64,000 bases of DNA. It comes from Devosia nanyangense (lineage in GTDB: Bacteria > Pseudomonadota > Alphaproteobacteria > Rhizobiales > Devosiaceae). Within the stretch, counting starts at the first letter, position 1. Each line of letters begins with the position of its first letter. Positions 1 through 7,864 of the stretch are shown here, piece by piece. The notes under the pieces were generated by a model, which was given only the letters and a program-made list of their open reading frames with translations, had not been told where the DNA came from and did no database searches. The position numbers were made by a program, and so were the translations under genes. The stretch is from the NCBI GenBank assembly GCA_016213505.1, contig JACRAF010000019.1, forward strand, positions 1 to 64,000, read 5' to 3'.

Positions 1-238
1 GGGTGTCGGAACCGTTCGGTCAAAGCGGCAAGAGCCGGTAAGCCGAAGAAACCCAAGCGATGCGACCACCGCCCCCGTCACGTCCACCGGCACTTCGTCG
101 GTACCCCGCGTTAGAGGGTGAACGCGAGGGGGAGAATAATACGGCTGGAAAGCGCGGGGATAAGTCAGCGTGTGGGCGATCTAGTCCATTGATCCACAAG
201 ACGTTTTCGAGTGGATCACGAGTCACTTCGATTGATGG
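1..238. other. Left edge, no gene recognised
   Basis: This stretch lies downstream of alanine racemase on the minus strand. Short open frames exist on both strands, but none resembles a known protein. A plus-strand frame from the window edge ends in a basic Lys/Pro-rich stretch and could be the tail of a gene lying further left, but it is too short to call. Confidence 0.4.
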
Positions 239-1381
239 CTAGCTCGTCGGCGTCTCGCTGCTGTCGATGTAGCCGCGGCTGTAGCGGCCCTTGAGCGAGG
301 TGAGGATCTCGTAGCCGATGGTGCCGGCGGGGTCGGCCTGGTCGTCGACCGAGATGTTCTTGCCCAGCACCTCGACCATTTCGCCGGGCAGCGGCAGGTC
401 GGCGCCCAGTTCGGTGAGATCGATCGCGCACATGTCCATCGAGACGCGCCCGATGATGGGCACGAGTTTGCCGCGGACGAAGGCGCGGCCGCCGCCATGC
501 TGGTTGCTCGAACTCAGCGAACGGAGGAACCCGTCGGCATAGCCGATGGCGATCACCCCGATGCGGCTGTCTCGGGAAAGCGTGTAGGTCGCGCCGTAGC
601 CGACGGATTCGCCGGTCTTGGCGTCGCGCACCTGCAGGATCGGCGCCTCGAGTGTCACGGCCGGCATCATCGGGTTGCGCCGGCCGTTGACGGCGCGGCC
701 GCCATAGAGCGCGATTCCGGGCCGGACCATCTGGAAGTGCATGTCGCGGCTGGTCATGGTGGCGGCCGAATTGGCGAGCGAGGCGGGGATGCCGGGGAAC
801 TGCGCCTTCACCGAAGCGAACAGCGCCAGCTGCGTACGGTTCTTTTCGTGCTGCGGCTGGTCGGCGCAGGCGAGGTGGCTCATGATCATCTGCGGCGCGT
901 AACCGATCTCGTCGCACATCCGCTTGACGATCGAGGTTTCGCTGAGGCGGAAGCCGAGGCGGTTCATGCCGGTGTCGAAGTGCAGCGCTGCCGGCAGCGC
1001 CTCGTTGCGGGCGAGGCAGGCGACCAGCCATTCTTCCAGCATGGGCAGCGAGCTGAGCACCGGCATCAGCCGCTCGCCGACATAGAGCGGCGCGGCGCCG
1101 GGAAACAGCCCGTCGAGAACAAAGATGAAGGCGTCGGGGAGGGCGGCGCGGACAGCCAGCGCCTCGTCGGGCGTGGCGACGAAGAAGAACCGCGCTCCAG
1201 CAAAGTAGAACGCCCGGCTAGAAGCATCGATGCCGGTGCCGTAGGCGTCGGCTTTGACGACCGCGCCGGTCAGGGCGCCGTCCGACACCTTGTCGAGCGC
1301 CTGCCAGTTGCGGATCATCGCACCGAGATCGACGGTGAGGCGGCAGCCATAGCCCGTCGCGACGGCCGGTACGGGCATCAC
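239..1381 (-). CDS. alr: Alanine racemase
   Basis: PLP-dependent racemase making D-alanine for peptidoglycan in the cytoplasm. The PLP-binding lysine is K43 in the VVKADAYGTG motif, and the opposing catalytic tyrosine is Y262 in VGYGATY. The MVRPGIALYG motif lies near residues 218-227. At 380 residues it has normal family length. The start is a tandem GTG-ATG whose bases overlap the TGA stop of dnaB, so the true start may be 1381 or 1378. The overlap implies translational coupling and cotranscription with dnaB, an arrangement common in Hyphomicrobiales. Either alr or dadX type is possible by sequence; the position beside dnaB favours the biosynthetic enzyme. Confidence 0.95.
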   Translation of the reverse strand: MMPVPAVATGYGCRLTVDLGAMIRNWQALDKVSDGALTGAVVKADAYGTGIDASSRAFYFAGARFFFVATPDEALAVRAALPDAFIFVLDGLFPGAAPLYVGERLMPVLSSLPMLEEWLVACLARNEALPAALHFDTGMNRLGFRLSETSIVKRMCDEIGYAPQMIMSHLACADQPQHEKNRTQLALFASVKAQFPGIPASLANSAATMTSRDMHFQMVRPGIALYGGRAVNGRRNPMMPAVTLEAPILQVRDAKTGESVGYGATYTLSRDSRIGVIAIGYADGFLRSLSSSNQHGGGRAFVRGKLVPIIGRVSMDMCAIDLTELGADLPLPGEMVEVLGKNISVDDQADPAGTIGYEILTSLKGRYSRGYIDSSETPTS

Positions 1382-2868
1382 TCCATCCGTTCCGGCAGGT
1401 AGGAGTCGCGGGCGAGATTGCCGAAGCGCGTGAATTGCGCCTCGAACGACAACTGCACGGTGCCGGTGGGGCCGTGGCGCTGCTTGCCGATGATCACTTC
1501 GGCACGGCCATGCACTTTTTCCATCTCGCCCTGCCAGGTCAGATGTTCGGGCGTCCCTTCCTTGGGCTCCTTGTTCTTGAGGTAGTACTCCTCGCGGTAG
1601 ATGAAGAGCACCACGTCGGCATCCTGCTCGATCGAGCCCGAGTCGCGAAGGTCGGCGAGCTGCGGGTGCTTGTCGTCGCGCTGCTCGACGGCGCGGCTGA
1701 GCTGGGCGAGGCCGATGATCGGCACTTCGAGCTCTTTGGCCAGTGCCTTCAGCGTCGTGGTGATCTCGGTCAGCTCCTGCACCCGGTTCTCGTTGGCCTT
1801 GCGCGACGAGCCCGAGAGCAGCTGGATATAGTCGATGACGATGAGGTCGAGGCCCTTCTGCCGCTTGAGGCGGCGGGCCCGCGCCGTGAGCTGGCTGATC
1901 GACAGGCCGCCCGTGTCATCGATGTAGAGCGGGATCGTCGACATCATGTTGGAGACATCGACCAGTCGCGAGAACTGGCTTTCGTGGATGTTGCCGCGGC
2001 GGATATCGGACGAGGAAATCTCCGATTGCTCCGAGAGGATACGGGTGGCGAGCTGCTCGGCGCTCATTTCGAGCGAGAAGAAGCCGACCTGCCCGCCGTC
2101 GACCGTCTTGCGGTGGCCGTCGGGGGTGGTCTCGCCCTTCCACGTCCGGGCGACGTGGAACGCGATGTTGGTGCCCAGCGACGTCTTGCCCGAGCCCGGA
2201 CGGCCGGCGAGGATGATGAGGTCGGACTTCTGCAAGCCGCCCATCATGCGGTCGAGATCGGCGAGGCCGGTCGAGGTGCCCGACAGCGTGCCGTCGCGCT
2301 GATAGGCTTCGCTGGCCATGGTGATGGCGTCGCGCAGCGCTTCGTTGAAGGGCTGGAAGCCGCCATTGTACTGGCCCTTCTCGGCGAGATCGAAGAGCTG
2401 TTTTTCGGCTTCCTCGATCTGCTTGGGCGCCGTCATTTCGACGTCGGCGTCGTAGGCCGTCGAGGTCATGCCTTCGCCGATCTGGATCAGCGTGCGGCGG
2501 ATGGCGAGATCGTAGATCGACTGGCCGTAATCGGGGGCGTTGATGACCGTCGTCGCCTCGGCGGCGAGGCGCGCCAGATATTGCTGCATGGTGATATCGG
2601 GCAGCAGCTGGTCGGGCAGGTAGGTCTTGACGGTGATCGGGTCGGCCTTCTTGCCGGCCCGGATAATCTTGCCGGCGACCTCGTAGATCTCGCGGTGCAC
2701 CGGCTCGTAGAAATGCTCGGGGAAGAGGAAATCCGAGACGCGATAGAACGCCTCGTTGTTGACGAGGATGGCGCCGAGCAGCGCCTGCTCGGCCTCGACG
2801 TTGTGCGGCGCGAGGCGGAAGCTCTTGTCGTCCGTCGGACGGATGCGTGCGACGTTGGTGTCGGCCAT
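1378..2868 (-). CDS. dnaB: Replicative DNA helicase DnaB
   Basis: Hexameric 5'-3' helicase that unwinds DNA at the replication fork and loads primase. The N-terminal DnaB domain covers about residues 20-125. The RecA-like domain has Walker A GRPGSGKTS at residues 222-230 and a Walker B DLIVIDYIQLL near residue 345. The 496-residue length is usual for Alphaproteobacteria. No intein is present. It is the first gene of a dnaB-alr pair, and the stop codon overlaps the alr start. Confidence 0.97.
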   Translation of the reverse strand: MADTNVARIRPTDDKSFRLAPHNVEAEQALLGAILVNNEAFYRVSDFLFPEHFYEPVHREIYEVAGKIIRAGKKADPITVKTYLPDQLLPDITMQQYLARLAAEATTVINAPDYGQSIYDLAIRRTLIQIGEGMTSTAYDADVEMTAPKQIEEAEKQLFDLAEKGQYNGGFQPFNEALRDAITMASEAYQRDGTLSGTSTGLADLDRMMGGLQKSDLIILAGRPGSGKTSLGTNIAFHVARTWKGETTPDGHRKTVDGGQVGFFSLEMSAEQLATRILSEQSEISSSDIRRGNIHESQFSRLVDVSNMMSTIPLYIDDTGGLSISQLTARARRLKRQKGLDLIVIDYIQLLSGSSRKANENRVQELTEITTTLKALAKELEVPIIGLAQLSRAVEQRDDKHPQLADLRDSGSIEQDADVVLFIYREEYYLKNKEPKEGTPEHLTWQGEMEKVHGRAEVIIGKQRHGPTGTVQLSFEAQFTRFGNLARDSYLPERME

Positions 2869-3046
2869 GTCGTAGATGCCCCCTTAGGGCTTTGTTAACC
2901 CACCCGGCGCGAGCCGCAAGACTCAGCGAGAGATCGAATCGCGGAGCCTGTGATCATCGAAGTTTAGCGTGGATAAAAGGTTGAACGTAGGCAAAGCAAC
3001 GCATCTACGAGCTTGCGCCGCGGAGGCGAGGGGCGGGCCGAGTCGC

Positions 3047-3484
3047 TCAGGTCCCGTCGGCGTCGAGCATGGCGATCACCCGACGCAGCATGTCGAGAAA
3101 GGCCTCGCGTTCCGCGGGCGTGAGAGGCGACAGCGCCATCGCATTGACCTCGATCGCCGCCGCCATCGCCTGCGCCGCACGCTGGCGGCCGAGCTTTGTG
3201 AGTGTGAAGAGCACGCTCCGCCCATCCTCCGGATCGGACCTACGGACGACCAGCTCATCGCGCTCCATCCGGTTGAGCGTGTTGGCCATGGTGGGCTGCT
3301 CGACCGCCGCCAGCCGCGCCAGCTCCTTCTGGGGGAGGGTGCCGCCATCGATCAAAGCGAAGAAGACCGGCATCGGACCAGCATTGCCTCCCGTCAGCCG
3401 TCGCTCGATGGCACTCGCGAACAGGCGTCCCGCCCAGTTCACCAGATAGCCGGCAGATTGCTCGCGCCGATAGATCATGTCCAT
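3047..3484 (-). CDS. MarR-family transcriptional regulator
   Basis: A 145-residue winged-helix regulator. The helix-turn-helix lies at about residues 50-80 (LPQKELARLAAVEQPTMA) and is followed by the wing RRSDPEDGRSVLF, which carries the family's DxR signature. It is divergent from a cytochrome b561 gene. Two imperfect dyads lie in the 67-base intergenic region, one overlapping its own start codon, so autorepression plus control of the cytochrome gene is likely. The ligand is unknown. Confidence 0.88.
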   Translation of the reverse strand: MDMIYRREQSAGYLVNWAGRLFASAIERRLTGGNAGPMPVFFALIDGGTLPQKELARLAAVEQPTMANTLNRMERDELVVRRSDPEDGRSVLFTLTKLGRQRAAQAMAAAIEVNAMALSPLTPAEREAFLDMLRRVIAMLDADGT

Positions 3485-3514
3485 AGCTTGCTATTTAAGT
3501 CCATAGTATGCTAT
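3483..3514. promoter_or_regulatory. Probable MarR operator, two dyads 20 bp apart
   Basis: The first dyad, ATAGCTTGCTAT (3483-3494), is a perfect 5-base inverted repeat around TT. The second, ATAGTATGCTAT (3503-3514), is near-perfect. They repeat with a 20-base period, two helical turns, which fits two MarR dimers on one DNA face. The first overlaps the marR start codon (3482-3484). That this MarR binds here is inferred from position. Confidence 0.65.
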
Positions 3515-3551
3515 GCATTCACGAGTCGGGTGACGAAGCAAGGAGTTTCGG

Positions 3552-4079
3552 ATGGACCTTAAGAGCACTGATACGCGCTATGGCAAAGTCGCGATTCTCA
3601 TACATTGGGCGAGTGCGGTAGCGGTCGTTCTGGCCTTCGCGGCTGGCGCGGTGACCGCGGGCACAGAGCCGGCGCCACTCGGACCGCTCGTGGCGCACAT
3701 CGCGCTGGGCGTTTCAGTGCTGGTCCTGACCCTGCTGCGGATCGTCTGGTGGCTGGTAGCCGACCGGCACCCGCCGCCTGCCGTCGATCAGTCGCGCTGG
3801 CAGCAGATTTCCGCCGGGGCCGTGCATTGGCTGCTCTATGCGGTCCTCATCCTGATGGGCACGAGCGGGATCATGACGCTGCTGCTGTCGGGTGCCATCC
3901 CGGCGTTGGTGGCGGGAGGACCCGTCCCGGATTTCTCGACAGTGCTGCCCCGCATTGCGCATGGCGCGATGAGCAAGCTTCTGCTGGCGCTGTTTGTCGG
4001 CCATGTGGGCGCCGCGCTCTATCACCAGTTCGTCCGGCGCGACCATCTGCTGGCGCGGATGGGGATTGGGCGGGCGTAG
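3552..4079 (+). CDS. Cytochrome b561-family membrane protein
   Basis: A di-haem b-type cytochrome of the inner membrane, 175 residues with four predicted transmembrane helices. Candidate haem-ligand histidines are H18, H49, H137 and H151, with further histidines at H92 and H158. Relatives of this group (CybB/YodB) pass electrons from ubiquinol to acceptors such as superoxide. It is divergent from marR and probably controlled by it. The physiological electron partner cannot be told from the sequence. Confidence 0.82.
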   Translation: MDLKSTDTRYGKVAILIHWASAVAVVLAFAAGAVTAGTEPAPLGPLVAHIALGVSVLVLTLLRIVWWLVADRHPPPAVDQSRWQQISAGAVHWLLYAVLILMGTSGIMTLLLSGAIPALVAGGPVPDFSTVLPRIAHGAMSKLLLALFVGHVGAALYHQFVRRDHLLARMGIGRA

Positions 4080-4093
4080 CGACGGCAGCAAAG

Positions 4094-4118
4094 AAAAAGG
4101 CCGGGATGAACCCCGGCC
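4094..4118 (-). terminator. Rho-independent terminator of rpsF-rpsR-rplI
   Basis: Read on the minus strand, a 7-bp stem GGCCGGG/CCCGGCC with a 6-base loop is followed directly by five T residues. It lies 27 bases past the rplI stop, and on the other side just past the cytochrome gene. Fifteen bases of it (4099-4113) recur in the rpsF leader at 5638-5652. Confidence 0.85.
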
Positions 4119-4144
4119 TCTTCCATCCCTGCGAGGGGAGATGC

Positions 4145-4720
4145 TTACTCGTCGCCGCCGGCGTCCGTGATGGCCGAGCCGGCTTCCGCCTGGCCTTCGG
4201 CAAAGGCTTCCTTGGCTTCGTCGTCGAAGGTCGGGACGGTGAGGTCCTCGCCCTTGGCCTGGCGGGTGGCCTCGTCTTCCGAGCGGGCGACGTTGACGTT
4301 GACCGAGACGGCGACTTCGGCGTGCAGGTGCAACGCCACCGAGTGCATGCCGACGGTCTTGATCGGGTTGGCGAGGTCGACCTGGCTGCGGGCGACCGAA
4401 AAGCCGTCAGCGGTGAGGGCGTCGGCCACGTCGCGCGAGCTGACCGAGCCGTAGAGCTGGCCGGTCTCGCCGGCCTGGCGGATGATCACCACGGTGCGGC
4501 CGTTGAGGCCGGCGGCGATCCCGGCGGCGGCATCGCGGCGCTCGGCATTGCGCTTTTCGATCGAGACGCGCTCGACCGCGAACTTCTTGCGGTTGGCTTC
4601 GGTGGCGCGCAGCGCCTTGTGCTGCGGCAAAAGGAAATTGCGGGCGTAGCCGTCCTTGACCACGACTTCGTCGCCGATGTGGCCGGACTTGCCGACGCGC
4701 TCGAGCAGAATGACTTTCAT
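4145..4720 (-). CDS. rplI: 50S ribosomal protein L9 (bL9)
   Basis: Ribosomal protein binding 23S rRNA near the L1 stalk. The N-terminal domain begins MKVILLERVGKSGHIGDEV and carries the conserved GYARNFLLPQ segment, followed by the long connecting helix and the C-terminal domain. At 191 residues it exceeds the roughly 150 of the E. coli protein because of an acidic C-terminal tail, as is usual in Hyphomicrobiales. It is the last gene of the S6-S18-L9 operon and is followed by a terminator. Confidence 0.97.
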   Translation of the reverse strand: MKVILLERVGKSGHIGDEVVVKDGYARNFLLPQHKALRATEANRKKFAVERVSIEKRNAERRDAAAGIAAGLNGRTVVIIRQAGETGQLYGSVSSRDVADALTADGFSVARSQVDLANPIKTVGMHSVALHLHAEVAVSVNVNVARSEDEATRQAKGEDLTVPTFDDEAKEAFAEGQAEAGSAITDAGGDE

Positions 4721-4847
4721 CTGGGGATACTTTCTGTGCTGTCCCGGCGGGAAGGCCGGTTAGAGGCGGCGGACCATTCCGTCACCCCAGCGATCGACGG
4801 CGAGTTGGCGCGCATCGTCGGCGCCAACTGCCATTGGGAGATCGGCC

Positions 4848-5102
4848 TTACGCGACCGTGTAGGGCATGATGCCGATGAAGCGGGCGCGCTTGATGGCGC
4901 GGGCCAGCTCGCGCTGCTTCAGCGCCGAGACGGCGGTGATGCGCGAGGGCACGATCTTGCCGCGTTCGGAGACGTAGCGCTGCAGGAGGCGCACGTCCTT
5001 GTAGTCGATCTTGGGCGCGTTCGGGCCCGAGAACGGGCAGGTCTTGCGGCGGCGCTGGAAAGGACGGCGGGCCTGCGAGGTGGTGAGGTCTTTGATTGCC
5101 AT
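4848..5102 (-). CDS. rpsR: 30S ribosomal protein S18 (bS18)
   Basis: An 84-residue ribosomal protein that binds 16S rRNA together with S6. The motifs [15 protein letters not shown] and [11 protein letters not shown] are characteristic. It lies 17 bases after rpsF and 127 bases before rplI in the same transcript. The 127-base gap contains no gene. Confidence 0.97.
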   Translation of the reverse strand: MAIKDLTTSQARRPFQRRRKTCPFSGPNAPKIDYKDVRLLQRYVSERGKIVPSRITAVSALKQRELARAIKRARFIGIMPYTVA

Positions 5103-5119
5103 TTTCTGGGTGTCCTCTC

Positions 5120-5530
5120 TTAGAACCGGCGCGGACGGCGTTCGCCGCCGAAGCCGCCACGATCCGGACGGCCGCCACCGGGGCGGTCCCCGCGATCGTC
5201 GTCGCGATCGCGCTTCTGCAGCATCGCGGAGGGGCCTTCCTCGAGCTCGTCGACGCGCACGGTCAGGAAGCGGAGGATGTCTTCGTTGATGCGCATCTGG
5301 CGCTCCATCTCGGCCACGGCCGGAGCCGGCGCGTCGATGTTGAGCAGCGAGTAGTGCGCCTTGCGGTTCTTCTTGATGCGGTAGCTGAGGGACTTGAGGC
5401 CCCAGTACTCGTTCTTGGTGACCTTGCCGCCACCCTGGACCAGGACCTCGGTGAGGGCGTTGGTCAGTTCCTCGACCTGCTGGGGCGAAACGTCCTGGCG
5501 GGCGAGATAGATATGCTCGTAAAGGGCCAT
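5120..5530 (-). CDS. rpsF: 30S ribosomal protein S6 (bS6)
   Basis: A 136-residue S6 protein of the 30S platform, partner of S18. It begins [18 protein letters not shown]. The C-terminal tail beyond about residue 105 is rich in Arg, Asp and Gly ([15 protein letters not shown]), a low-complexity extension common in Alphaproteobacteria. It is the first gene of the operon and is preceded by a structured 5' region that may be an S6:S18 autoregulatory leader. Confidence 0.97.
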   Translation of the reverse strand: MALYEHIYLARQDVSPQQVEELTNALTEVLVQGGGKVTKNEYWGLKSLSYRIKKNRKAHYSLLNIDAPAPAVAEMERQMRINEDILRFLTVRVDELEEGPSAMLQKRDRDDDRGDRPGGGRPDRGGFGGERRPRRF

Positions 5531-5637
5531 GCGGGCGCCTTCCTTTCGAGTGGTTTCACACTGCCTTCGCTTGGCGCGGAGCCCCTTTGAAGCCGGAAAG
5601 GCGACAAAGCAGTCTTCTAAAGAGCGGGAACACGGGA

Positions 5638-5690
5638 GGCCGGGATGAACCCTATCCGCAAATAGCGGACCCTCCGTTCAGCCCCCGGCC
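5638..5690 (-). promoter_or_regulatory. Candidate rpsF leader RNA structure
   Basis: On the minus strand an outer stem GGCCGGG (5690-5684) pairs with CCCGGCC (5644-5638) and encloses a hairpin TCCGC-TATTT-GCGGA (5669-5655). It sits 108-160 bases upstream of the rpsF start. S6:S18 complexes autoregulate through a leader RNA in many bacteria. I see a fold of suitable place and size but did not align it with the known motif. The rest of 5531-5749 holds no gene. Confidence 0.4.
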
Positions 5691-5749
5691 GAACGAATGC
5701 GAGGCGGGATGTAGGGGAAAAGGGGCGGGAAGGCAAGGGAGTTGGCGCG

Positions 5750-6118
5750 TCAGTCGCTAGTCGCGTCAATCCCCAGACGGTGCGCCACTGCGGCTAGGCG
5801 GCGATCCCTGGTCCAGAGCAGATCGTCGCCGACCAGAAGGGTCGAAGCGATCAGATGGGCGTCAATCAGGCCGATTCCCGATCCCGCAAGCTCTTGCTGG
5901 TGAATCAACTCGAGCACGTCTTCGTTGGCGACCATCCCAGCTGCAGGAATTGTGTCGAGTTCCGCCAAGACACGTTTTCGATCCTTGAGGTTTCCGAGAG
6001 CGATCTCACCAAGGACGAAGGGATGAAGGACCACCGTGTCCTCTCTGAGCAAGCGATCCATCACGGGGTCGCCCGTGTGTAGATGATCGATCCAAATCGA
6101 GGTATCGACGAGGATCAT
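5750..6118 (-). CDS. vapC: VapC-type PIN-domain toxin
   Basis: A 122-residue PIN-domain ribonuclease, the toxin of a type II toxin-antitoxin pair. The acidic active-site residues are D5 (MILVDTSIW), E38 (LGEIALG), D86 (GLIDAHLIA) and D105 (TRDRR). The start codon overlaps the antitoxin stop by 4 bases (ATGA), the usual VapBC arrangement. The likely target is tRNA or rRNA by family precedent; the specific target is not readable from sequence. Confidence 0.9.
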   Translation of the reverse strand: MILVDTSIWIDHLHTGDPVMDRLLREDTVVLHPFVLGEIALGNLKDRKRVLAELDTIPAAGMVANEDVLELIHQQELAGSGIGLIDAHLIASTLLVGDDLLWTRDRRLAAVAHRLGIDATSD

Positions 6119-6315
6119 TCAGCCGCTCCGGGCCGCCGACGCGGAATATACTCGAGGCCGGGCTGAGTCCCGCCCATCTTGGCGAGGCGACGGGCAGCTT
6201 GCCGCTGGACATAGGCCTCCAACCCCATTCGGACCAGGGTCGACGTCTCTTTGACGCCGGAATAGGTCCGCGCCTTTTCAAGCAATTCGTCGTCGATGGT
6301 AATGGTGGTGCGCAT
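6115..6315 (-). CDS. vapB: VapB-type antitoxin
   Basis: A 66-residue antitoxin beginning MRTTITIDDELLEKA, typical of the ribbon-helix-helix VapB group that neutralises PIN toxins and represses its own operon. The start at 6315 was chosen over an upstream ATG (6366) because the family begins at MRTT and a purine-rich site AAGAGAGA precedes it. A near-perfect palindrome lies upstream, consistent with autoregulation. Confidence 0.88.
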   Translation of the reverse strand: MRTTITIDDELLEKARTYSGVKETSTLVRMGLEAYVQRQAARRLAKMGGTQPGLEYIPRRRPGAAE

Positions 6316-6343
6316 GGCGTATCTCTCTTGCGCATCAAAAGTA

Positions 6344-6357
6344 GCATCAAATGATGC
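6344..6357. promoter_or_regulatory. Probable VapB operator
   Basis: A perfect dyad GCATCA-AA-TGATGC lies 29 bases upstream of vapB. A further half-site GCATCA is at 6332-6337. Ribbon-helix-helix antitoxins bind such repeats cooperatively, so this is the expected autoregulatory operator. Confidence 0.6.
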
Positions 6358-6381
6358 GAAATTCAATGCGCGCCGACGCGC

Positions 6382-6561
6382 CTACGCCGCAGGCCTCGGC
6401 ACCTTGTACCCGTTGGCCTTCAGCAGCTCGGCGATCGAGGGCGTCACCGCGCGGCAGCCGCAGTGGAGCGCGTGCTCGTAGTGCCACTCGGCGCGCTGTG
6501 CCTCGGTCGGGTTCTTCGCCATCACATGCGCCCGATGCCACTCGGCGTTGATCTTGCCCAT
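6382..6561 (-). CDS. Small conserved hypothetical protein
   Basis: A 59-residue soluble protein beginning MGKINAEWHRAH. The start at 6561 is supported by a strong Shine-Dalgarno AAAGGAGGT a few bases upstream; the longer frame has no such site. It contains a WHYEHALHCGCR segment with two cysteines and several histidines, possibly metal-binding. I recognise the general type as a small protein found in rhizobia-like genomes, but no function is known to me. Confidence 0.7.
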   Translation of the reverse strand: MGKINAEWHRAHVMAKNPTEAQRAEWHYEHALHCGCRAVTPSIAELLKANGYKVPRPAA

Positions 6562-6731
6562 GATCGGACCTCCTTTGTGCCGACCCTCTGGACCACGTCC
6601 GCGGCGATCCGGCTTTGATCCAGGGCAAGCAACCTTGACTCGCGGCGCCGGCTCCTGCAAACGCCGCCAACTTTACGGCGGCGGTGGGCGAGCCTAGGCT
6701 TCCCGGACAAGAAAAAGACCAAGAGGGACCC

Positions 6732-7682
6732 ATGGCCAAGCGCGCATTCACGTTTCCGGGGCAGGGCAGCCAGGCCGTCGGCATGGGGAAGGAGCTTGCC
6801 GACGTGTTCCCCGAGGCGCGTGCGGTACTGGCCGAGGTCGACGAGGCGCTGGGCCAGAAGCTTTCGGCGATCATGTTCGAGGGACCAGCCGAGACGCTGC
6901 AATTGACCGAGAACGCCCAGCCGGCCTTGATGGCCGTCAGCATGGCAGTCATCCGCGTGCTCGAGGCCAGGGGCGTGACCATCAAGACCCACGCAGCCTA
7001 TGTCGCCGGTCACTCGCTGGGCGAGTATTCCGCACTCTGTGCGGCCGGGGTGTTTTCCATTGCCGATACGGCGCGTCTGCTGAAAACACGCGGACAGGCG
7101 ATGCAGCAGGCCGTGCCGGTCGGGCAGGGCGCCATGGCGGCGATCCTCGGGCTCGATGTCGAAACGGTGCTGCGCGCCGTCGACGAGGCCGGGCAGGGCG
7201 AGGTCTGCGGCGTCGCCAACGACAACGCGCCGGGCCAGGTGGTGATCTCCGGCCACGTCGGAGCGGTCAATCGCGCCATCGAGCTGCTCAAGGCCGCCGG
7301 CGCCAAGCGGGCGCTGCCGCTGCCGGTGAGCGCGCCATTCCATTGTGCCCTGATGCGCCCGGCCGCCGATGCAATGGCGCACGCGCTGGCGGCGGTGACG
7401 ATGCATGCGCCGGCCGTTCCGGTCGTCGCCAACGTGCTGGCGCGGCCGATCAGCGATCCCGGCGAAATTCGCCAGCGTCTCGTCGAGCAGGTGACCGGCA
7501 TGGTGCGCTGGACCGAAAGCGTGCAGTGGCTGACCACCGAGGGCGGGGTCACGGACCTTTGCGAACTCGGCGCCGGCAAGGTGCTGACCGGCCTCGCCAA
7601 GCGCATCGCGCCCGCGGCGGTGGCCACGGCAGTCAATACGCCGGGCGATGTGGATGCGCTGGTCGCGGCGCTCAATGTATAG
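6732..7682 (+). CDS. fabD: Malonyl-CoA:ACP transacylase
   Basis: Moves the malonyl group from CoA to acyl carrier protein for type II fatty acid synthesis. The nucleophile S95 lies in GHSLGEYSA, the partner H204 in APFHCALM, and a GQGSQ motif lies near residue 10. The start at 6732 (MAKRAFTFPGQG) fits the family and has an AGAGGGA site just upstream. It is first of the fabD-fabG-acpP-fabF series, 316 residues long. Confidence 0.96.
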   Translation: MAKRAFTFPGQGSQAVGMGKELADVFPEARAVLAEVDEALGQKLSAIMFEGPAETLQLTENAQPALMAVSMAVIRVLEARGVTIKTHAAYVAGHSLGEYSALCAAGVFSIADTARLLKTRGQAMQQAVPVGQGAMAAILGLDVETVLRAVDEAGQGEVCGVANDNAPGQVVISGHVGAVNRAIELLKAAGAKRALPLPVSAPFHCALMRPAADAMAHALAAVTMHAPAVPVVANVLARPISDPGEIRQRLVEQVTGMVRWTESVQWLTTEGGVTDLCELGAGKVLTGLAKRIAPAAVATAVNTPGDVDALVAALNV

Positions 7683-7684
7683 CC

Positions 7685-7820
7685 GCCAAGGCCCCCTCAC
7701 CCGGTCCTTCGGACCGACCTCTCCCCCAACGGGAGAGGTGGACGATGCGGCTTCTGCCGTGAACACCACTCCCTTTGGGGGAGAGGTCGGCGCGCCAGCG
7801 CCGGGTGAGGGGGCCTTGGC
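7685..7820. repeat. Palindromic intergenic repeat (RIME-like)
   Basis: Perfect 20-base terminal inverted repeats, GCCAAGGCCCCCTCACCCGG (7685-7704) and its complement (7801-7820), flank internal hairpins: GGTCC-TTC-GGACC (7703-7715) and ACCTCTCCC/GGGAGAGGT (7717-7739). It sits between fabD and fabG. It resembles the intergenic mosaic elements scattered through rhizobial genomes. A relative lies at 23531-23746. Confidence 0.8.
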
Positions 7821-7864
7821 AGCGAACGGCGAACTTGAATCAATCACTCCGAAGGAGCCGCCAA

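Noticed and set aside
1435-2898. 487-residue open frame on the plus strand opposite dnaB
   Set aside because: It is a high-GC antisense shadow: low-complexity Asp/Glu/Arg/Leu composition, no domain, and the opposite strand encodes an unmistakable DnaB.
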